A stretch of 64,000 nucleotides of DNA from Diaphorobacter ruginosibacter (lineage in GTDB: Bacteria; Pseudomonadota; Gammaproteobacteria; Burkholderiales; Burkholderiaceae_C), in the NCBI RefSeq assembly GCF_014395975.1, contig NZ_CP060714.1, forward strand, positions 2,852,001 to 2,916,000. The letters run 5' to 3'. A program made the position numbers and the translations under genes. Below, piece after piece: positions 25,622-34,480 of the stretch; within the stretch, counting starts at the first letter, position 1; each line of letters opens with the position of its first letter. The notes beneath the pieces were generated by a model. That model worked only from the letters and a program-made list of their open reading frames with translations. It made no database searches and was not told where the DNA came from.

Positions 25622-26722
25622 ATGACCACTCCGCAAGCCTCTCCGGATCTCGCCAGCCTCCGCGTGCAGATCGACAACCTCGACCAGCAGCTTCTCGCCC
25701 TGCTCAACCAGCGCGCGTTGGTGGCTGAACGCGTGGGAGAAGTCAAGAAGCGCGAAGGCTCGGCATTCTTTCGTCCGGACCGCGTGGCCCAGGTCATCGA
25801 GAAGATCAAGGCGGCCAATCCCGGCCCGCTGAAGTCCACGCATGTCGCGGCCATCTGGCGCGAGATCATGTCGGCATGCCTGGCGCTCGAGTCGCCCCAG
25901 CGCGTTGCGGTGCTCGGCCCCGCGGGCACCTTCTGCGAAGAGGCCGCGGTGCAATACTTCGGCGGTGCCGCCGACCTGCTGTACTGCAACAGCTTCGAGG
26001 AAGTCTTTCACGCGACGGCCGCCGGCAGCGCGCAATATGGCGTGGTGGGCGTCGAGAACTCGACCGAAGGCGTCGTCACGCGTTCGCTCGACATGTTCCT
26101 GCACACGCCCTGCCATGTGGTGGGCGAGGTCAGCCTGCTGATCCGCCACAACCTGCTGCGCTCGAGCAACTCGGCCGACAACATCGAGGTCGTCGCGGCC
26201 CATCCGCAGGCACTCGCGCAGTGCCAGTCGTGGCTGTCCAAGCACCTGCCGCATGCGGAGCGCCGCCCCGTCGAGAGCAATGCCGAAGGCGCACGCCTGG
26301 CCGCACTGAACCCGAACTGGGCAGGCATCGCCAGCGAGCGCGCGGCCCAGCAGTTCGGCCTGCATGTGGTGGCCCACGCCATCCAGGACCAGGCCTACAA
26401 CCGCACGCGCTTTGCGGTGATCTGCCTGCCCGGCACGCTGACCACTCCGCCGCCCTCGGGCAACGACAGCACCAGCCTGATCATCTCCGTGCCGAATCGC
26501 CCCGGCGCCGTGTACGACCTGCTTGCGCCGCTGAAGAAGCACAACGTGTCGATGACGCGCTTCGAGTCGCGCCCGGCGCGCACCGGCAAGTGGGAGTACT
26601 ACTTCTACGTGGACATCGAAGGCCATCCCGACCAGCCGAACGTGGCCGAGGCGCTCGCCGAGCTGCAGCAGCTCAGCGCGTTCTTCAAGCTGCTTGGCAC
26701 CTACCCCGTTTCGGCAGCCTGA
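25622..26722 (+). CDS. pheA: Bifunctional chorismate mutase/prephenate dehydratase
   Basis: 366 residues. Chorismate mutase type II (AroQ) occupies about residues 8-95 (RVQIDNLDQQLLALLNQR). Prephenate dehydratase follows (about 100-275, GPAGTFCEEAAVQYF, ENSTEGVVTRSLD and the catalytic TRF in YNRTRFAV). A C-terminal ACT domain senses phenylalanine (SLIISVPNRPGAVYDLL, ESRPARTGKWEYYFYVD). The enzyme makes phenylpyruvate from chorismate. The start at 25622 begins MTTPQASPDLASLR; no strong ribosome binding site is seen. Confidence 0.96.
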   Translation: MTTPQASPDLASLRVQIDNLDQQLLALLNQRALVAERVGEVKKREGSAFFRPDRVAQVIEKIKAANPGPLKSTHVAAIWREIMSACLALESPQRVAVLGPAGTFCEEAAVQYFGGAADLLYCNSFEEVFHATAAGSAQYGVVGVENSTEGVVTRSLDMFLHTPCHVVGEVSLLIRHNLLRSSNSADNIEVVAAHPQALAQCQSWLSKHLPHAERRPVESNAEGARLAALNPNWAGIASERAAQQFGLHVVAHAIQDQAYNRTRFAVICLPGTLTTPPPSGNDSTSLIISVPNRPGAVYDLLAPLKKHNVSMTRFESRPARTGKWEYYFYVDIEGHPDQPNVAEALAELQQLSAFFKLLGTYPVSAA

Positions 26723-26733
26723 GGTCCACGAGC

Positions 26734-27621
26734 ATGTTCGAACAACTGGGTCTCATTGGTTGCGGTCTCATGGGAGGCTCCTTTGCCCGTGCGCTCAAGC
26801 GCGCAGGCCTCGTCAATCGCGTGGTGGGCTACAGCAAGTCGCCCTCGACCACCGAGCGCGCGCGCCAGCTGGGCGTGATCGACGTGGAGGCGCCCTCCGC
26901 GCTGCTCGCCGTGGCCGGCGCGGACATCGTGCTGGTGGCGGTGCCCGTGGCCGCGACGGAGGCAACGCTCAAGGCCATCAAGCACCTCGTCACGCCGCAG
27001 ATGCTGATCATGGACGTGGGCTCGACCAAGGCCGACGTGGTGCAGGCCGCACGTACGGCGCTGCGCGACCAGATCGGCTCCTTCGTGCCGGCCCATCCGA
27101 TCGCCGGCCGCGAGGTGTCGGGCGTGGAGCACTCCGACCCCGACCTGTACACCGGCAAGCAGGTCATCCTCACGCCCACGGAGCGCACGCTGACCGCGCA
27201 CCTCGACCGCGCGGAAGAACTCTGGACGGCGCTCGGCTGCCGCGTCTCGCGCATGTCGCCCGAGGCGCACGACGCCGCATTTGCCGCGGTGAGCCATCTG
27301 CCGCACATGCTGGCGTTCGCGATGATGAACGGCCTGACGCAGCAGGAACGCGCCGATGAATTGCTCTCGCTCGCCGGCCCCGGTTTCCGTGATTTCACGC
27401 GGATTGCCGCGAGCGACCCCAAGATGTGGCGCGACGTGCTGCTCGCCAACCGCGACGAGGTGCTGGCGCAATCGCGCCATTTCCAGGCGGCGCTGCATCA
27501 GCTGGAGCACGCCATCCAGGGCAACGACGACCAGGCGCTCGAAGACCTGATCACCCTGGCCAGCCACACCCGCGCCAACTGGCGCATGGGCGCACAACGC
27601 AAGCGCAAAGACGACCTGTAA
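26734..27621 (+). CDS. tyrA: Prephenate dehydrogenase
   Basis: 295 residues. A Rossmann NAD-binding motif (GLIGCGLMGGSFARAL, about 6-21), VVGYSKS, MDVGSTK and the substrate-binding PAHPIAGREVSGVEHSD are clear. It oxidatively decarboxylates prephenate to 4-hydroxyphenylpyruvate for tyrosine synthesis. It is the stand-alone form, without a fused chorismate mutase or an ACT domain. It lies 11 bp after pheA and 8 bp before aroA-cmk, so it belongs to the same transcript. Confidence 0.95.
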   Translation: MFEQLGLIGCGLMGGSFARALKRAGLVNRVVGYSKSPSTTERARQLGVIDVEAPSALLAVAGADIVLVAVPVAATEATLKAIKHLVTPQMLIMDVGSTKADVVQAARTALRDQIGSFVPAHPIAGREVSGVEHSDPDLYTGKQVILTPTERTLTAHLDRAEELWTALGCRVSRMSPEAHDAAFAAVSHLPHMLAFAMMNGLTQQERADELLSLAGPGFRDFTRIAASDPKMWRDVLLANRDEVLAQSRHFQAALHQLEHAIQGNDDQALEDLITLASHTRANWRMGAQRKRKDDL

Positions 27622-27629
27622 GCACCACG

Positions 27630-29648
27630 ATGTTCACTACCGAGTACCTCGATCTGCCGGCGCTGGAATCAGCGGGCGGCAGTGTCCAATTGCCAGGCTC
27701 CAAGAGCATCTCCAACCGCGTGCTGCTGCTCTCCGCTCTGAGCGAAGGCACCACCGAAGTGCGCGACCTGCTGGCCTCCGACGACACCCGCGTGATGCTG
27801 GACGCACTGCGCCAGATCGGCTGCGACGTGCGCGAGGATGCCGACGCCGTGCGCATCACCGGCCTGGGAACCAAGGCGCCGAACTCGCCCGCCAAGCTGT
27901 TCCTCGGCAATGCCGGCACCGCGATGCGCCCGTTGACCGCGGCGCTGTCGCTGCTCGGCGGAGAGTTCGAGCTCTCGGGCGTGCCGCGCATGCACGAGCG
28001 CCCCATCGGCGACCTGATCGACGCGCTGCGCCAGCTTGGCTGCCAGATCGACTACCTGGGCAACGACGGCTTTCCTCCACTGCACATCCGGCACGGCGAT
28101 GGCCTGCCGCCGCTGGCGCTCGGCGAGCCGATCAAGGTGCGAGGCGACGTGTCGAGCCAGTTCCTCACCGCCCTGCTGATGTCGCTGCCGCTGGTCGCCA
28201 GGGACCGCGACATCGTGATCGACGTGGTCGGCGAGCTGATCTCCAAGCCCTACATCCACATCACGCTCGAACTGCTCGCGCGCTTCGGGATTGCCGTTGC
28301 ACACGACAACTGGCAGCGCTTCACCATCCCGGCCGGCAGCCGCTATGTGTCTCCCGGCGTGGTGCATGTCGAGGCCGATGCCTCGTCCGCGAGCTACTTC
28401 ATCGCGCTCGGCGCGCTGGCGCCGGCGAGCGCCGGGCACGACGGCATCACCGTGCTGGGCGTGGGCCAGGACTCGATCCAGGGCGACATCCGCTTCGTGG
28501 AGGCTGCGCGCGCCATGGGCGCCGATATCGAGAGCGGTCCGAACTGGCTCAAGATCCGCCGAGGCGCCTGGCCCCTCAAGGCCATCGACATGGACTGCAA
28601 CCACATTCCCGACGCGGCCATGACGCTCGCGGTGATGGCGCTGTTCGCCGACGGCACGACCACGCTCACCAACATCGCCAGCTGGCGCGTGAAGGAAACC
28701 GACCGCATCGCCGCGATGGCCATCGAGTCACGCAAGCTGGGCGCGATCATCGAGGAAGGCCCGGACTACCTGCGCGTCACGCCGCCCCCGACGGTTGCCG
28801 ACTGGCGCGCGGCCAGCATCCATACCTACGACGACCACCGTGTCGCCATGTGCTTCTCGCTCGCCACCTTCAATCCCGCCGGCGTTCCGGTGCGCATCGA
28901 AGACCCCAAGTGCGTGGGCAAGACCTTTCCCGACTACTTCGAGGCGCTGTTCAGCGTCACGCGCACCGCCCCGCGCCACATCCCCGTGATCTGCATCGAT
29001 GGCCCCACCGCCTCGGGCAAGGGGACGGTGGCCGCGGCAGTGGCACAGAAGCTGGGCTACCGGTTCCTCGATTCGGGTGCGATGTACCGCATCACCGCCC
29101 ATGCCGCCATTCGCGCCGGGCTGGCGATCGATGCGGCCCACGAGGAGCAGATCGCAGCGCTGGCTCGCGAATTGCCGGTGCATTTCCACGGCGGCCGCAT
29201 CTGGCTGGACCAGGACGACGTGAGCGACGCCATCCGCACCGAGGAAGCCGGGATGAATGCCTCCCGGGTTTCGGCACTGCCGCAGGTGCGCACAGCGCTG
29301 ATCGACCTGCAGCACAGCTTCCAGCGGCTTCCGGGCCTGGTGGCGGATGGCCGCGACATGGGCACGGTGATCTTCCCGCAGGCGCCGCTCAAGGTGTTTC
29401 TGACCGCCTCCGCCGCGTGTCGCGCGGAGCGCCGTTATAAGCAGTTGATTTCTAAAGGGATTTCAGCTAATATAGACACCCTTCGCGCAGACCTTGAGGC
29501 GCGTGACGCCCGGGATCAGAGCCGGGCGGTTGCGCCGCTCAAGCCTGCAGAAGATGCTCTGGTGCTGGACAATTCCGATCTTTCCATCGATGAGGCGGTG
29601 GATCGGGTGATTGCCTGGTGGCAGGCACGTCAGCCGTTCGGTGCTTGA
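27630..29648 (+). CDS. aroA-cmk: Fused EPSP synthase and cytidylate kinase
   Basis: 672 residues in one open frame. Residues 1 to about 440 are EPSP synthase (LPGSKSISNR at 21-30, LGNAGTAMR at 92-100, SWRVKETDRIAAM, DDHRVAM). Residues from about 450 are cytidylate kinase with P-loop IDGPTASGKGT, FLDSGAMYR and DGRDMGTVIFP. The first half makes EPSP in the shikimate pathway; the second phosphorylates CMP/dCMP. Separate aroA and cmk genes occupy this order in many proteobacteria; the fusion appears typical of Comamonadaceae. Confidence 0.97.
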   Translation: MFTTEYLDLPALESAGGSVQLPGSKSISNRVLLLSALSEGTTEVRDLLASDDTRVMLDALRQIGCDVREDADAVRITGLGTKAPNSPAKLFLGNAGTAMRPLTAALSLLGGEFELSGVPRMHERPIGDLIDALRQLGCQIDYLGNDGFPPLHIRHGDGLPPLALGEPIKVRGDVSSQFLTALLMSLPLVARDRDIVIDVVGELISKPYIHITLELLARFGIAVAHDNWQRFTIPAGSRYVSPGVVHVEADASSASYFIALGALAPASAGHDGITVLGVGQDSIQGDIRFVEAARAMGADIESGPNWLKIRRGAWPLKAIDMDCNHIPDAAMTLAVMALFADGTTTLTNIASWRVKETDRIAAMAIESRKLGAIIEEGPDYLRVTPPPTVADWRAASIHTYDDHRVAMCFSLATFNPAGVPVRIEDPKCVGKTFPDYFEALFSVTRTAPRHIPVICIDGPTASGKGTVAAAVAQKLGYRFLDSGAMYRITAHAAIRAGLAIDAAHEEQIAALARELPVHFHGGRIWLDQDDVSDAIRTEEAGMNASRVSALPQVRTALIDLQHSFQRLPGLVADGRDMGTVIFPQAPLKVFLTASAACRAERRYKQLISKGISANIDTLRADLEARDARDQSRAVAPLKPAEDALVLDNSDLSIDEAVDRVIAWWQARQPFGA

Positions 29649-29682
29649 TTTTTCAACGCCGGACACCCACTGACGAACGGCT

Positions 29683-29732
29683 CCACACAGTTCCCGTCGC
29701 GCCCTGCTAGCGCATTGGCTGTGTGGTTTTTT
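29683..29732 (+). terminator. Probable terminator after aroA-cmk
   Basis: CCACACAG (29683-29690) pairs with CTGTGTGG (29719-29726) followed by six T residues; a smaller GCGC stem sits inside the loop. It would separate part of rpsA transcription from the upstream operon, leaving rpsA to a promoter in the following 110 bp. Confidence 0.6.
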
Positions 29733-29841
29733 GCAACTCTAACCCCCGCGGTTTTCTATCGAAATCGCACTCCTCCGCAGGCAGTCTTAGAAACATCCGG
29801 CAATGGTGCCGGTGGAAACCTGTTTGTGGACAAGGAAATAC

Positions 29842-31527
29842 ATGTCTGAATCTTTTGCCGCCCTATTCGAAGAATCGTTGCAGCGCACCGAAATGCGCCC
29901 AGGCGAAGTCATCACTGCTGAAGTGGTGCGCGTTGAACACAACTTCGTGGTTGTGAACGCTGGCCTGAAGTCCGAAGCCTACGTGCCAATCGACGAATTC
30001 AAGAACGACCAGGGCGAAATCGAAGTCCAAGTGGGCGACTTCGTGTCCGTGGCCATCGGCTCGATCGAAAACGGCTACGGCGACACCATCCTGTCGCGTG
30101 ACACCGCCAAGCGCCTGGCTTCGTGGCTGTCGCTCGAGAAGGCTCTGGAATCCGGCGAATTCGTCACCGGTACCACTTCCGGCAAGGTCAAGGGCGGCCT
30201 GACCGTTCTGGTCAACGGCATCCGCGCGTTCCTGCCCGGTTCGCTGATCGACACACGTCCGATCAAGGACCTGACTCCATACGAAAACAAGACGATGGAG
30301 TTCAAGGTCATCAAGCTCGACCGCAAGCGCAACAACGTGGTGCTGAGCCGCCGCGCCGTGGTGGAAGCATCGATGGGCGAAGAGCGCGCCAAGCTGATGG
30401 AGACGCTGAAGGAAGGCGCCATCGTCAACGGCGTGGTCAAGAACATCACCGAATACGGTGCGTTCGTGGACCTGGGCGGCATCGACGGCCTGCTGCACAT
30501 CACCGACATGGCATGGCGCCGCGTGCGTCACCCTTCGGAAGTGGTGCAAGCCGGTCAGGAAATCACTGCCAAGATCCTCAAGTTCGACACCGAGAAGAAC
30601 CGCGTGTCCCTGGGCCTCAAGCAAATGGGCGACGACCCATGGCTGGGCGTGTCGCGCCGCTACCCTTCGGGCACCCGCCTGTTCGGCAAGGTCACGAACA
30701 TTGCCGACTACGGCGCGTTCGTGGAACTCGAGCCAGGCATCGAAGGTCTGGTGCACGTTTCCGAAATGGACTGGACCAACAAGAACGTTGCTCCTTCCAA
30801 GCTCGTGTCGCTGGGTGACGAAGTCGAAGTCATGGTCCTCGAGATCGACGAAGACAAGCGCCGCATCAGCCTGGGCATGAAGCAGTGCAAGGCCAACCCA
30901 TGGCAAGAGTTCGCACAGAACACCAAGCGCGGCGACCGCGTGAAGGGCCCGATCAAGTCGATCACCGACTTCGGCGTGTTCGTGGGCCTGGCTGCCGGCA
31001 TCGACGGCCTGGTGCACCTGTCCGACCTCTCGTGGAACGAACCCGGCGAAGCCGCAGTTCGCAACTACAAGAAGGGCCAGGAAGTGGAAGCCATCGTGCT
31101 GGCAGTCGACGTCGACCGCGAGCGCATCTCCCTGGGCATCAAGCAGCTCGACAGCGATCCGTTCACGACCTTCGTGACCGTGAACGACAAGGGCCAGATC
31201 GTGACCGGCAAGGTCAAGACCGTTGACGCCCGTGGCGCTGAAATCGACCTCGGCGAAGACATCATCGGCTACCTGCGCGCTTCCGAAATCTCCCGCGACC
31301 GTGTGGAAGATGCTCGCAACGTGCTCAAGGAAGGCGACGAAATCACAGCCGTGGTGGTGAACGTGGATCGCAAGACCCGCAACATCCAGCTGTCGATCAA
31401 GGCCAAGGACCAGGCTGACCAGCAAGAAGCCATGGCTTCCCTGTCGGCTCAATCCGCCAAGGAAAACGCTGGCACGACCAGCCTCGGCGCCCTGCTGCGT
31501 GCCAAGCTGGACCACTCCGACAAGTAA
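29842..31527 (+). CDS. rpsA: 30S ribosomal protein S1
   Basis: 561 residues with six S1 RNA-binding repeats (for example DFVSVAIGSIENGYGDTILSR, EYGAFVDLGGIDGLLHITDM, DYGAFVELEPGIEGLVHVSEM and DFGVFVGLAAGIDGLVHLSDL). S1 binds mRNA leaders at the 30S subunit and is needed for translation initiation on most messages. AAGGAA lies six bases before the ATG. The codon choice is visibly more biased than in its neighbours, as expected for a highly expressed protein. Confidence 0.98.
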   Translation: MSESFAALFEESLQRTEMRPGEVITAEVVRVEHNFVVVNAGLKSEAYVPIDEFKNDQGEIEVQVGDFVSVAIGSIENGYGDTILSRDTAKRLASWLSLEKALESGEFVTGTTSGKVKGGLTVLVNGIRAFLPGSLIDTRPIKDLTPYENKTMEFKVIKLDRKRNNVVLSRRAVVEASMGEERAKLMETLKEGAIVNGVVKNITEYGAFVDLGGIDGLLHITDMAWRRVRHPSEVVQAGQEITAKILKFDTEKNRVSLGLKQMGDDPWLGVSRRYPSGTRLFGKVTNIADYGAFVELEPGIEGLVHVSEMDWTNKNVAPSKLVSLGDEVEVMVLEIDEDKRRISLGMKQCKANPWQEFAQNTKRGDRVKGPIKSITDFGVFVGLAAGIDGLVHLSDLSWNEPGEAAVRNYKKGQEVEAIVLAVDVDRERISLGIKQLDSDPFTTFVTVNDKGQIVTGKVKTVDARGAEIDLGEDIIGYLRASEISRDRVEDARNVLKEGDEITAVVVNVDRKTRNIQLSIKAKDQADQQEAMASLSAQSAKENAGTTSLGALLRAKLDHSDK

Positions 31528-31566
31528 TCACTCGTCGGGTGCCGCACCGGCACTGCAATGAACCAC

Positions 31567-31639
31567 TGACCGGGCCCTGCCAGCAGAGCCCGGTCAACTG
31601 GCTCAGGACAGCGGGCGCAGGATGCGTCCGCTTTTTTTT
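31567..31639 (+). terminator. rpsA terminator region with two hairpins
   Basis: First a 9-bp stem TGACCGGGC/GCCCGGTCA (31567-31575 with 31587-31595), then GCGGGCGCA-GGA-TGCGTCCGC (31611-31631, one G-U pair) followed by eight T residues. The second is a strong intrinsic terminator between rpsA and ihfB. Confidence 0.8.
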
Positions 31640-31667
31640 GTCTTTCCGAAGATTTAGCGATAACTAC

Positions 31668-31988
31668 ATGACCCGATCTGACCTTGTTGAGGAACTGGCC
31701 GCCCGCTTCGACCACCTGACGCAGCGCGACGCCGAAATCGCCGTCAAGACCATTCTCGACGCTGTCAGTGATGCGCTGGTGCGCGGTCATCGCATTGAAA
31801 TCCGCGGCTTCGGCAGCTTCTCCGTCACACGCCGCCCACCCCGCATGGGCCGCAACCCCCGCAGCGGCGAAGCCGTTGCCATTCCCGAAAAGCGCGTACC
31901 GCATTTCAAGCCGGGCAAGGCCCTGCGCGAAGCGGTGGATCAGCGCACGCCTGCCGCACTGGCACAGGCCTCGACCCCTACAGCCTGA
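31668..31988 (+). CDS. ihfB: Integration host factor beta subunit
   Basis: 106 residues. It has the HU/IHF fold with MTRSDLVEELAARF at the start, GFGSFSVTRRPPRMGRNPRSGE around the DNA-intercalating Pro, and PHFKPGKALRE at the end. IHF beta pairs with IHF alpha (not in this window) to bend DNA at specific sites in recombination and regulation. The start matches the family exactly. The rpsA-ihfB order is conserved across proteobacteria. Confidence 0.97.
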   Translation: MTRSDLVEELAARFDHLTQRDAEIAVKTILDAVSDALVRGHRIEIRGFGSFSVTRRPPRMGRNPRSGEAVAIPEKRVPHFKPGKALREAVDQRTPAALAQASTPTA

Positions 31989-32063
31989 CCCTCCCCTGCA
32001 GGGACTTCCCGGGCGGGGCATGTCTGACCGTAGAATCTCCCGCAGCACTGGAGAGATTCCTTC

Positions 32064-32384
32064 ATGAAATATTTCCTGTGGCTGCTCAAGGCAGCCATAT
32101 TTTTCACGCTGTTCGCCTTTGCGCTGAACAACCAGCAGGACGCGATCGTCCATTTCTTCTTCGGCACCCAATGGCGCGCACCGCTCGTGCTGATCGTGCT
32201 CGCTGCGTTTGCGCTGGGCGTCGTGGTGGGCGTGCTGGGCATGGTGCCCCGCTGGTGGAAGCACCGTGCGGCCGCCCAGCGCGCAGCCACGCCGCCGGCC
32301 GATGCCGGCGCGGCAACTCCGGCACCTGCCGCCACACCTTCGAACGATCCGGCGCTGCAACAGCCCCCCATCCATGGAATTTGA
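32064..32384 (+). CDS. lapA: LapA-type inner-membrane protein
   Basis: 106 residues with two transmembrane segments (about 7-22 and 38-60), the pattern FALNNQQDAIVHFFFG of the LapA domain and an Ala/Pro-rich cytoplasmic tail. LapA works with LapB in assembly and regulation of lipopolysaccharide synthesis. It overlaps lapB by 11 bases. Confidence 0.88.
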   Translation: MKYFLWLLKAAIFFTLFAFALNNQQDAIVHFFFGTQWRAPLVLIVLAAFALGVVVGVLGMVPRWWKHRAAAQRAATPPADAGAATPAPAATPSNDPALQQPPIHGI

Positions 32385-33528
32385 TCTCAGCTGGATTCTC
32401 CTGGGCCTGCCCGTTGCCTTCGTGCTGGGCTGGCTGGCTTCGCGCTTTGACCTGCGCCAGTTGCGCGACGAGAATCGCCGCGCGCCCAAGGCGTACTTCA
32501 AGGGCCTGAACTACCTGCTCAACGAGCAGCAGGACCAGGCCATCGACGCCTTCATCGAGGCCGTGCAGAACGACCCCGATACCACCGAGCTGCACTTCGC
32601 GCTGGGCAACCTGTTTCGCCGCCGCGGCGAATACAACCGTGCCGTGCGCGTGCACGAACACCTTCTCTCCCGTGGCGACCTCGGCCGCGCGGACCGGGAT
32701 CGCGCCCAGCACGCCCTGGCGCTCGACTTTCTCAAGGCGGGCCTGCTCGATCATGCCGAGGACGCGCTGCGCCGCCTGGAAGGCACGCCCTTCGAGGCCC
32801 AGGCCCGCGTGGCCCTGCTGGCGATCTACGAACGCTCGCGCGACTGGCCCCAGGCCATGGCCATCACCCAGAAGATGCAGGAGGCACACCAGGGCGATTT
32901 CAGCGCACGCCAGGCCCATTTCCTGTGCGAACAGGCTCTGGCCAAATCGGCGCATGGCGACACCGAGGGTGCGCGCGCCATGTTCGAGCAGGCGGTGAAG
33001 ACCGCGCCTCAGGCAGCCCGAGCGCGCATCGAACTGGCGCGCCTGAAGCAGCGCGCGGGCCATGCACGCGAGGCGCTCGACACGCTGCTGGAACTGGCCG
33101 ACGTGGCTCCCGTCTGGCTGCCCCTCGCCGTCCCGCTGATGGTGGAGCTCAGCCTCGCCACCGGACAAGGCGAGAAGGTGTTCACGCTGCTGCGCCAGCG
33201 CTACGACGTCATGCCTTCGCTGGATCTGCTGGACGGGATCGTCGCACTCGACACCGCACTGGGGCACGATTCGAGCCCCCGCGAATGGTATGTGCGCCAC
33301 CTCGAACATGAGCCCTCCCTAGTCGCTGCTGCCAAATGGCTCCATGACGAAAAGCTCGAACACGAGCAATTTCACCCGCAGGTGCAACGCTCTCTTGATC
33401 AAGCTGCAAAGCCCTTGACGCGCTACCGCTGTGCTGCCTGTGGCTTTGAGGCCCGTCAGCATTTCTGGCAGTGCCCCGGATGCCAAACGTGGGATAGTTA
33501 TCCCGCGCGCAGAGTCGAGGAGCTTTGA
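32374..33528 (+). CDS. lapB: LapB (YciM) lipopolysaccharide assembly protein
   Basis: 384 residues: an N-terminal membrane anchor (about 6-22), a cytoplasmic TPR array (about 45-330, beginning YFKGLNYLLNEQQDQAIDAFIEAV), and a C-terminal rubredoxin-like zinc knuckle with CAAC and CPGC. LapB guides FtsH-dependent turnover of LpxC and so sets lipopolysaccharide synthesis. The ATG at 32374 gives the membrane anchor expected for the family; earlier codons in this frame lie inside lapA. Confidence 0.93.
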   Translation: MEFDLSWILLGLPVAFVLGWLASRFDLRQLRDENRRAPKAYFKGLNYLLNEQQDQAIDAFIEAVQNDPDTTELHFALGNLFRRRGEYNRAVRVHEHLLSRGDLGRADRDRAQHALALDFLKAGLLDHAEDALRRLEGTPFEAQARVALLAIYERSRDWPQAMAITQKMQEAHQGDFSARQAHFLCEQALAKSAHGDTEGARAMFEQAVKTAPQAARARIELARLKQRAGHAREALDTLLELADVAPVWLPLAVPLMVELSLATGQGEKVFTLLRQRYDVMPSLDLLDGIVALDTALGHDSSPREWYVRHLEHEPSLVAAAKWLHDEKLEHEQFHPQVQRSLDQAAKPLTRYRCAACGFEARQHFWQCPGCQTWDSYPARRVEEL

Positions 33529-33618
33529 ATCACGCGGATCCCCGACCTCTGTGCGTGTTTGTTTGTCCAACACGGCATTCACATAAGAACGAATGCCATC
33601 ACAGAGGGAGGAATCCAC

Positions 33619-33999
33619 ATGAGAATCCAACGTTGGCTGGCAGCTCTGGCTGCTGCGTTGAGCACGACCCTGGCCCTGGCGGCCGTTGACATCAATACCG
33701 CCACGGTAGCCGAGCTCGACGGCATCAAGGGCATCGGCCCCGCCACCAGCCGATTGATCCAGGAAGAGCGCAAGGCCGCCCCGTTCAGCGACTGGAACGA
33801 CCTCGCCAGGCGCGTGAAGGGCATCGGCACCAAGCGCGCCAGCAAGCTCTCCAAGGAAGGCCTCGTGGTGAACGGCAAGTCCTTCGATCCATCCACGGCG
33901 ACAGCAGGTTCGGCAACGGCCAAATCCGGTGCGCAACGTGACCTGGGCAAGGTTGCCAAGGCAGGAAAGGCCGACAAGCCCCCGGTGAGCGCCAAGTAG
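33619..33999 (+). CDS. ComEA-like helix-hairpin-helix secreted DNA-binding protein
   Basis: 126 residues; GGAGGA lies seven bases before the ATG. A signal peptide (residues 1-22) precedes two helix-hairpin-helix motifs (INTATVAELDGIKGIGPATS and WNDLARRVKGIGTKRASKL) and a Lys/Ala-rich tail. Proteins of this form bind double-stranded DNA in the periplasm; ComEA pulls in DNA during natural transformation. The basic tail is longer than in minimal ComEA. Confidence 0.85.
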   Translation: MRIQRWLAALAAALSTTLALAAVDINTATVAELDGIKGIGPATSRLIQEERKAAPFSDWNDLARRVKGIGTKRASKLSKEGLVVNGKSFDPSTATAGSATAKSGAQRDLGKVAKAGKADKPPVSAK

Positions 34000-34480
34000 C
34001 GCGCCCAGGCTATCGGCCTCGCCGCCACCGCCTTGTGGCGGCGCTTCATGACCCGGCGATGGGATCCGCAAGGACTCATCGCCTTTTTTCATCGCCGGGC
34101 CGCCCCAAGATGAAAAGCGCCCCCAGGGGGGCCGCGGACCATGCCAAACAGGGGGAGCGTGGGGCCCATTTTCCTTCCTGCATGCCGCGGGCATCGCCCC
34201 CGACGTCACTCCCAGCCCTTTGCCAGCCGCCATGCCTCGCAAACACCGAGACCGCCATCCGGTGTCCGGGCGGAAAATCAACGGCGTGCCGCCGTTCGCC
34301 CGCGCGCGGTTCCCATCGAACGGTGTTTCTGTCCTACAGAGGGCCTGCGCGGGCCGGTTTTTAATCGGAACACCCCTAGAAACTAACGGAGTTTTTCAAG
34401 AAAACCTTATATTCGACCATCTGAGTTTGCTAAATATTTCATAGCAAACCTTCTTCGCTCGACCGTAGAATTGGTCATCC
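34000..34480 (+). terminator. 480-bp gap between the ComEA-like gene and mrpA, with a terminator at 34055-34089
   Basis: GGCGATG (34055-34061) pairs with CATCGCC (34077-34083), followed by six T residues: an intrinsic terminator for the upstream gene. A second stem GCCGCCAC/GTGGCGGC (34021-34042) precedes it. Farther on CCGTTCG/CGAACGG (about 34291-34322) could form a leader hairpin. The last 110 bp before mrpA are AT-rich and probably hold its promoter. No gene is seen. Confidence 0.6.
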
